NCBI GenBank assembly: GCA_963737835.1
Contig: CAVTUH010000001.1
Coordinates: forward strand, 3,720,001-3,784,000
Length of the DNA: 64,000 bases
Direction: 5' to 3'
From: Palsa-1248 sp963737835
Lineage (GTDB): Bacteria > Gemmatimonadota > Gemmatimonadetes > Gemmatimonadales > Gemmatimonadaceae
Part shown: in pieces, positions 58,332 through 64,000 of the stretch
How positions within the stretch are numbered: the first letter of the stretch is position 1
How the letters are laid out: every line of letters starts with the position of its first letter
Translations under genes and position numbers: made by a program
Notes under the pieces: model-generated
The model's database searches: none
What the model was told of the DNA's origin: nothing
What the model saw: only the letters and a program-made list of their open reading frames with translations

Positions 58332-60892
58332 GGAACGATAGTCACCTGTCCTGGGGTGGCAGTCGCACTCGGATTGTCTGCCGCCGTTGCAGTGATCGTC
58401 ACGGGGCTGCTCGGAGTCAGGGTGCTGGTAACGGCCAACGTCACACTTGCGCCCGCAGTGGTCACGACTGGAGAAGCACTCCCGTTGATCGTCACGGTTG
58501 TCCCATCAGAGCTCTGCCACATCACCGGGCGCGTGCTCTCCACGGGGTTCCCGAATGTATCCAACACCGTCACAGTCGCCACCAGGAAAGTCGGACCAGC
58601 AGAGCCAGATTGCGACAGCGTATCCGGTGCCGGAATGGTAACCGTCAGCGACTGCGTGTGGCCGCGCACCACGATCGTGGCGTTGCCGGTGGGGCCATCG
58701 CTGCTGGTCGCGGTGACCGTCGACTGACCGATGTTGTTGTTGCTTCCGGTCACGAGGCCCGACGCGTTCACACCCGCGAACTGGGGGTTGCCAGTCACCG
58801 ACCAGGTCACCGCGCGGCCCGGCAGGTAGGTGCCGTTCACATCCTTGGTCGAATCGTGCAGCTGGACGGTGTTCCCAGGTGCCGAGGCATAGATCGTATC
58901 TGGGGTCGGATAGACGATCACCGTCGCGACAGGGTCCTGCGTGACCGTGATCACTGCCGTGCCGCTGACATTGCCGGTTGGTTGCGACACCGACGCCTTA
59001 ATCGTGTCGGTGCCCGGTGCGACGGGATACACGATCCCGCTCTGGGAGACGGTGTCGACCGCGAGATTGCTGCTGGTCCACGCGACGGTGCGCCCGGTGA
59101 GGTTGTTGTCACCGTAGTTGTCGCCCAGCTGCGCGGTCAATGGCTGCGTCTGGATTGTGGTGATCGTCGCCGTCGACGGCGCCACGGCCACGCTCGTGAT
59201 GGGCGCGAGCACCCACGTGGTGTTGGTGTCTGCTTTGCCGCCCACCGAGTCGATGATCATCGTCGGGATAATACCGGGGGACCCGCTCCCGACCCCGGTC
59301 ACCAGGCCGGACGACGTGACGACCGCGATGCTCGTATTCGTGGAGTACCAGGTTTGCGGCGGGTTGATGATGTTGTTGTTGATGTCGCGGACTGTCGCGG
59401 TGAGCTGCAGCTGGCCAAGCACCTGCAGCGTGTCCGTGTGTCGTGACAGTGTCACGGACCCAACCGGCACCGGGTTGACGATCAGCGCGAGACTGCCCTT
59501 GACGCCGCTGATCGTGGCAAAGATGACGGCGACCCCCGTCGACTGAGCGGTCACGAGCGACGTCGGCCCCGCACCGACGACCGTCGCGACCGCCGGGTTG
59601 CTCGACTGCCAGGAGACCGGGCGCCCGCTGAGCACATTACCGCTCGAGTCGTACGCGGTCGCGGTAAACGTCTCCGACTGCGGTGGGTTGAGCGTGTCGT
59701 GTGCGGTAGCAATGTGGACCGAATCGACGCCGACCAACGACACGATGATCGTGGCGTTCCCGGTCGCAGCCCCGCTGATGCCCTTGATGGTCACGGTCCC
59801 TGAGTTGGGTCCCGCCAGCACTTGAGCCGTCGCGCCGGTCTGGCTCGTCACGCTGGCGATACTAGGACTAAGCGACGAGTAATTGACCGTCGGATTGGGA
59901 ATCGGGTTGCCGCTAGCGTCCGTCACGACGGCACTGTACGACACCGTCTGTCCGACGTCGACCTGGGCGAGGGCCGGCGACAGGATGACCGTGCTCGGTG
60001 GTGCGGGGGACACCGTTGCGACGACGCTGTCGACGATGCCCTCGCTTCGCGCTCTGACGTACGTGTTTCCTTGCGCCACGCCGGTCAACACGCCAGCGAC
60101 GGAGTCGATCGTCGCGACGGCGGTATTGGTGGTACTCCAGCGCACCACGCGCCCCGGCAGCACATTGCCAGCCGAATCCTTCGCGACGGCAGACAGCTGC
60201 GTGGTCTGTCCGACGAAAACCGACGGCATGGCCGGGTTGACCGTGACGGAAGCGACGGGCACTTGCGAGACGGTGATCATCGAGATGGCGCTCTTGCCGC
60301 CGGAGGACGCGGTGATGTGGGCGACGCCGAGGGCGCGAGCCGTGACCAGGCCGTTCTGATCGACCGCCGCGATCAAGGCGGTGTCGCTACTCCACGTGAC
60401 TGTCTGGCCCGTGAGCACGTGGCCAGATGCATCCTTGACCGTGTCGGACAGCTGCAGCGTCGTCGCAACGCGAAGTGTCGCCGCTGATGGTACGACGACG
60501 ATCGAGCCCACCGGCTTCGGTGTGACCGTTACGTTCGCGATCCCGGACACCCCCTGAAAGCTGGCCGAGATTTGCACCAGCCCGGTGGCGACCGCCGTGA
60601 CTTGCCCACTCGACGTCACCGTGGCAACGGCCTTGCTGCTGCTCTGCCAAAAGAACTTGAGGCCCGTGATGGTATGACCGGACGCATCCTGGCCCGTCGC
60701 GGTGAACGTCTGCGATCCTCCAACCGCGATCGAGTCGGCGGCGGGAGAGATGACGATGCTGTGCAGCTGGCCCGCAGGTCCGTTGAGGTTGTCGGACTTG
60801 CTGCACGCCACGCTGACGCCCAGCGACAGGAGCACCACCGCGCGAGACGGCCAGGCCGCAGGCACGGGGCGCCGCAGGGTCAGTGGCCTCAT
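58328..60892 (-). CDS. Lipoprotein with nine BIG2-type Ig-like domains
   Basis: 854 residues. A lipobox-like signal (VVLLSLGVSVACSKSDN) is followed by nine consecutive Ig-like repeats of about 85-95 residues. Each is of the form V.V.P....L..G.T.QL.A...D..GN.L.GR.V.W.S.....A.V...G.VTAV..G.A.I.A, typical of BIG2 domains. Such domains act as rigid spacers or adhesins on the cell surface. The start ATG overlaps the stop of the kinase gene (ATGA), and its own stop overlaps the TPR gene start (ATGA). Strict coupling to a kinase makes it a candidate partner or target of that signalling protein. Confidence 0.85.
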   Translation of the reverse strand: MRPLTLRRPVPAAWPSRAVVLLSLGVSVACSKSDNLNGPAGQLHSIVISPAADSIAVGGSQTFTATGQDASGHTITGLKFFWQSSSKAVATVTSSGQVTAVATGLVQISASFQGVSGIANVTVTPKPVGSIVVVPSAATLRVATTLQLSDTVKDASGHVLTGQTVTWSSDTALIAAVDQNGLVTARALGVAHITASSGGKSAISMITVSQVPVASVTVNPAMPSVFVGQTTQLSAVAKDSAGNVLPGRVVRWSTTNTAVATIDSVAGVLTGVAQGNTYVRARSEGIVDSVVATVSPAPPSTVILSPALAQVDVGQTVSYSAVVTDASGNPIPNPTVNYSSLSPSIASVTSQTGATAQVLAGPNSGTVTIKGISGAATGNATIIVSLVGVDSVHIATAHDTLNPPQSETFTATAYDSSGNVLSGRPVSWQSSNPAVATVVGAGPTSLVTAQSTGVAVIFATISGVKGSLALIVNPVPVGSVTLSRHTDTLQVLGQLQLTATVRDINNNIINPPQTWYSTNTSIAVVTSSGLVTGVGSGSPGIIPTMIIDSVGGKADTNTTWVLAPITSVAVAPSTATITTIQTQPLTAQLGDNYGDNNLTGRTVAWTSSNLAVDTVSQSGIVYPVAPGTDTIKASVSQPTGNVSGTAVITVTQDPVATVIVYPTPDTIYASAPGNTVQLHDSTKDVNGTYLPGRAVTWSVTGNPQFAGVNASGLVTGSNNNIGQSTVTATSSDGPTGNATIVVRGHTQSLTVTIPAPDTLSQSGSAGPTFLVATVTVLDTFGNPVESTRPVMWQSSDGTTVTINGSASPVVTTAGASVTLAVTSTLTPSSPVTITATAADNPSATATPGQVTIVP

Positions 60893-63438
60893 CGCGTGCC
60901 GCTCACCGGGACGGGCTCAGACCTGTCGGTAGTGCTTCCGTCGCCGAGCTGGCCGTCGCTGTTGTCGCCCCAGCAGTACATACTCCCGCCGGTGGCGGTG
61001 GCACAGGTATGTGCTCCGCTCGCGTGAATGGCGGAGTAGGAGAGGCCGTCGAGCACCTTGACCGGCGCCGAGCGATCGGTTGTCGTGCCATCACCGAGCT
61101 GTCCGTAGCTATTTCGTCCCCAGCACCAGGCTTCTCCCGCCGTGGCGAGCGCGCAACTGTGCACGCCTCCCGCCGCGATGGCGGTGAACGTCAGGCTGCT
61201 GTTCACTTTGGCGGGGAGCGGGTGATCGTGGCCGTCGCCGGTGCCGAGTTGCCCCGCCGTATTTCGTCCCCAACAGTACGCTTCTCCGCTCGTCGTGACC
61301 GCGCAGGTGTGAGAGCCGCCGGCTGCGATCGCGCGGAAGAGCAGGCCGCCACCGACCGCAGCCGGCGCGGCCCGGACGATCGTCGTCCCATCACCGAGTT
61401 GGCCGGCGTTGTTCTGGCCCCAACAGAAGGCGTGACCAACGTCGTCGAGCGCGCAGGAGTGATTCCATCCGACGGTCAGTGCAACGAAGCGGACGCCTCC
61501 CTCCACACGGACAGGTGTCGCCTGATCCTGCGTGCTTCCGTTGCCCAACTCTCCGTAGAGATTTCGCCCCCAGCACCACACGTCGCCGGTCGACGCGAGC
61601 CCACAGCTGTGTGTCGTGCCGGTGGCGATCACGCGAAAGGTGTGACCGCCGGAGACCCGGGTTGGCGTCGGCTGCGGCCCGGCACCCGAGTCGCCGAGTT
61701 GCCCATACGTGTTGTCACCCCAGCAGTAGCCAGCGCCTGAGCGCGCGACCGCGCACGCGTCGGCCATCCCGGCGGCGACCTGCTCGAACGGCACGTCGGC
61801 GCTGATGCGTGTCGGTGTGGCCTTGCGTGCGGAGCCACCCACGCCCAGCTGGCCGCGATCGTTGGCTCCCCAGCACATGACGGATCCATCGTTGGCGAGC
61901 GCGCAACTGTGGCTTCCGCCGGCGACCAGCGTCGGTGCGCTTGGCGGGTGAATCGGCTCAGGCGGCGGCGGTGGCGGCGGCGCTGCGGCGACGCTATCGC
62001 GACGCGCAGCGACGAGTGCAGAGTCGGTCTGGGCACGTGATCGGATGACCGGCGGGTTCCCCGCATTGCTGACGGGCACTGCGAGGGCTTTCTTCGCGTC
62101 GGCCGCGGCCTTCGACAGCGAGTCGCGGATGGCGGCGAGGCGGAGCGCTGCGGCCGAATCGGCGCTCGACACTGCCGCGTTGGCGGCACTGTCGGCTGCC
62201 CGCCGGGCGACTTCGGCTGCTGCGATGGCGCGTGCGTTCGAGTCGCGCAAGGCAGCGATCGTCGCCGCGTCGACTCGCGCCACGCTGTCGCTCCCCGATC
62301 CTGGCAGGCGGAGACCGTACCGGGCGAGTAGCTCGGGATGCATGGCGACGGTGGCCGCGGCACCGGCCGCCAGCAGCAGGATTGGCAGCCCGATCACGAG
62401 CGCGCGTCGCGCCCGCCGAGATGCGCCGCGCTGCGCGAGCGCGCCGCGGCGCGGCGTCGACAAACCGTCACGCCGGTACTGGACTGTCTCGAGGGGCGTT
62501 CCGCCCGCCGCGGGCGCGGTGACCGGGCGCGCACCGAGATGTGCCGCGATGCGGTTTGGTGTGAGAGAGCGGGCTGGCACGTCGCGTTCGTCGGGCACCC
62601 ACTCATCATCGGTCAGTGCGCCGAGGAATGCAGCGGCGCCCGGCCAGCGCTCGTCGCGCGATTTGGCGAGGGCCCGCTCGATGGCGACGCGGAGGCGATC
62701 CGGGACATCCGGCCGCGCGTTGGCCAAGGGCGGCAACATCTCGAATTTCTGCCGGTACATCACGTCGGAGATGTTCTCTTCGACCCACGGCCGTACGCCG
62801 GCGAGCATTTCGTATCCGATGAGTCCCAGGCTGAACACGTCGCTCCGGCCGTCGAGCTCGAGGCCGTCGATCTGCTCGGGCGACATGTAGGCGGGTGTGC
62901 CGACAATGACATCGTCGGACTGCTCTCGGAGGTCTTCCGCCGACAACGCGATGCCGAAGTCGGAGACGAGCGCGCGCCCCGTCTCGTCGTTCAGGAAGAT
63001 GTTGTCCGGTTTGATGTCTCGATGGATGACGCCGCGGGCGTGCGCATAGGAGAGCGCGGCGGCCACGTCGATCAGGACCGCTTCGGCTCGCTCCGGCGCG
63101 AAGTGGCCGTCCTCGCGCATGGCGCGTTCCAACGTACGGCCCGGGATGTACTGCATGACGAGCGCGAGTCCGAGCGTCGACAAGCGCTTGACCGCGTACA
63201 TGGCCACGACGTTCGGATGCTGCAGCTGCGCGACCGTGCGCGCCTCGATGAGTTGGCGAGCGACCGCCGATTCATCCACACCGGCCGCGGCGTGGATGAC
63301 CTTGATGGCCACCTGACGTCCCAATTGGCGATCGCGCGCGAGGTACACGACGGCCATGCCGCCGCGTCCCAGTTCCCCGAGAATTTCGTACTCGGATTCC
63401 AGCTCCCGTATTTCGAGAAGCGCCGCCTCCTGTTCCAC
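60889..63438 (-). CDS. Transmembrane Ser/Thr protein kinase with seven RCC1 repeats
   Basis: 849 residues. Hanks-type kinase domain at about 10-275: GELGRGGMAVVYLARD (P-loop), VAIKVIH (Lys), GVIHRDIKPDNIFLND (catalytic loop), VSDFGIALS (DFG), GTPAYMSPEQ (APE equivalent). A helix follows at about 343-366 (ALVIGLPILLLAAGAAATVA), then an Ala-rich coiled stretch. Seven RCC1-type repeats occupy 505-845, each with HSCAL ... CWG and GQLG. The RCC1 propeller is predicted outside the membrane, as a sensor. The start is a GTG at 63438, four bases after the FHA stop. It ends in an ATGA overlap with the Ig lipoprotein. Confidence 0.9.
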   Translation of the reverse strand: MEQEAALLEIRELESEYEILGELGRGGMAVVYLARDRQLGRQVAIKVIHAAAGVDESAVARQLIEARTVAQLQHPNVVAMYAVKRLSTLGLALVMQYIPGRTLERAMREDGHFAPERAEAVLIDVAAALSYAHARGVIHRDIKPDNIFLNDETGRALVSDFGIALSAEDLREQSDDVIVGTPAYMSPEQIDGLELDGRSDVFSLGLIGYEMLAGVRPWVEENISDVMYRQKFEMLPPLANARPDVPDRLRVAIERALAKSRDERWPGAAAFLGALTDDEWVPDERDVPARSLTPNRIAAHLGARPVTAPAAGGTPLETVQYRRDGLSTPRRGALAQRGASRRARRALVIGLPILLLAAGAAATVAMHPELLARYGLRLPGSGSDSVARVDAATIAALRDSNARAIAAAEVARRAADSAANAAVSSADSAAALRLAAIRDSLSKAAADAKKALAVPVSNAGNPPVIRSRAQTDSALVAARRDSVAAAPPPPPPPEPIHPPSAPTLVAGGSHSCALANDGSVMCWGANDRGQLGVGGSARKATPTRISADVPFEQVAAGMADACAVARSGAGYCWGDNTYGQLGDSGAGPQPTPTRVSGGHTFRVIATGTTHSCGLASTGDVWCWGRNLYGELGNGSTQDQATPVRVEGGVRFVALTVGWNHSCALDDVGHAFCWGQNNAGQLGDGTTIVRAAPAAVGGGLLFRAIAAGGSHTCAVTTSGEAYCWGRNTAGQLGTGDGHDHPLPAKVNSSLTFTAIAAGGVHSCALATAGEAWCWGRNSYGQLGDGTTTDRSAPVKVLDGLSYSAIHASGAHTCATATGGSMYCWGDNSDGQLGDGSTTDRSEPVPVSGTR

Positions 63439-63442
63439 GGCG

Positions 63443-64000
63443 CTATCGCTCCCGGAACCGGAATACCACCTCGCCCATCTCGATCTGGTCGCCGTCGCGG
63501 AGCACGCGGCTGCCATGTGCGCTGTCCAGCGCCTCTCCGTTGATCACGACGGGGTTCGTCTGCGAGAGATTCGTCAACTTCCACCGACCATCTACGTAAT
63601 GCATGCGCGCGTGTTGGCGGCTGACGGTCTGGGAGCGCAACTGCACGTGGCGGTACGGCGGCCCGCTCACGCGTCCGAACGTGATCTCCGGGACTTCGCC
63701 CCACGTCCGCACGAAGCGCACGTCGCGCCCCGGGTGCTCGCCGTCGATGACTTCGAGGCGGCCCGGCAAGAACTGGAGCGTGCCGTCCATCGGCGGAATC
63801 GTGTGCACGACTTTGCTGGCGGTGCCGCCGTTGGTCTTGCCGGTCGAGGCCAGTTCCGAAGACGCGTCGGTCGCGCTTGTCGCTGCGGCAATGGATCCAT
63901 GTCCATTCCGAGCAGGTGCCCCAACGACTGGTCCAGTGCCGACGACCTGGCCGACCGCGGACGCGCCGCCGCCGCCGCCCGCCGCGCCGCGGGCGGCCGC
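63443..64000 (-). CDS. FHA-domain protein, start outside the window
   Basis: The frame is open from the window edge (about 185 codons). A long Gly/Ala/Thr/Ser-rich stretch (about 65 residues) is followed by an FHA domain: ITFGRVSG, PYRHVQLRSQTVSRQHARMH, WKLTNLSQTNPVVINGEAL, LRDGDQIEMGEVVFRFRER. The GR, SRxHA and N.NG motifs that bind phosphothreonine are visible. It is located four bases upstream of the kinase gene, so it is the likely reader of that kinase's phosphorylation. The N-terminal part lies beyond 64000. Confidence 0.85.
   Translation of the reverse strand, partial: AAARGAAGGGGGASAVGQVVGTGPVVGAPARNGHGSIAAATSATDASSELASTGKTNGGTASKVVHTIPPMDGTLQFLPGRLEVIDGEHPGRDVRFVRTWGEVPEITFGRVSGPPYRHVQLRSQTVSRQHARMHYVDGRWKLTNLSQTNPVVINGEALDSAHGSRVLRDGDQIEMGEVVFRFRER

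Overview
The window is about two-thirds G+C and gene-dense. It looks like a chromosome segment from the Gemmatimonadota or a close relative. The reasons are two tandem SusC/SusD outer-membrane nutrient-uptake pairs with lipoprotein SusD subunits, an FtsX-type orphan permease of the acidobacterial (ADOP) style, a BlaI/M56 regulatory pair, a Ser/Thr kinase carrying RCC1 repeats, a multi-Ig (BIG2) lipoprotein, DUF2277 and DUF3175 proteins, and many secreted hydrolases. The lineage is an inference from gene content; no rRNA gene is present. No intact tRNA, prophage, transposase or CRISPR array was found.

Layout. 1-7.5 kb: truncated unknown gene, arylamine N-acetyltransferase (frameshifted), DinB, SPW-repeat protein, M1 peptidase, MscS channel, thpR, DUF3175. 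7.5-16 kb: Tat-type amidase, CocE/S15 hydrolase (frameshifted), BlaI-M56 pair with twin palindromic operators, PAF-acetylhydrolase-like enzyme, then a 109-bp tandem array. 16-29 kb: ADOP permease, MBL hydrolase, beta-hydroxyacid dehydrogenase, Tat-type class V aminotransferase, Gcr-type membrane protein, double UspA protein, PPOX protein, PLP decarboxylase, SDR. 29.5-39.6 kb: two tandem susCD operons, each with a matching TTGACA-N17-CACACT promoter. 40-51.8 kb: DUF2277, M14-like deacylase, two-domain cupredoxin, HtrA protease, ferritin-like gene (frameshifted), deleted NHL remnant, cytochrome c, type IV pilin, small membrane proteins, an outer-membrane barrel. 51.9-57 kb: second M1 peptidase, then mntH and its DtxR-family regulator behind a TTAGGC-N2-GCCTAA box. 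57-64 kb: a four-gene operon, FHA protein > kinase-RCC1 > nine-Ig lipoprotein > TPR protein, whose last three genes overlap by ATGA.

How the genes fit together. The SusCD pairs, two secreted M1 aminopeptidases, amidase, CocE hydrolase, M14-like deacylase, aminotransferase and amino-acid decarboxylase suggest scavenging of peptides and acylated amino compounds (inference). The FHA-kinase operon looks like one phospho-signalling and envelope module.

The most unusual signal is in the intergenic DNA. At least eleven elements are built of 7-bp tandem repeats (GACGTTR, GGGTCAG, GAGAGGA, AAAGGAG, TTCCTAA and others), mostly as inverted arms. Almost all sit within about 25 bp of a stop codon, and several supply the stop codon itself. 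Several share a core beginning ACAAACC and ending GGTTTGT although their arms differ. A second class is short GTAG-plus-hairpin REP-like elements, and every copy in the window has the same orientation.
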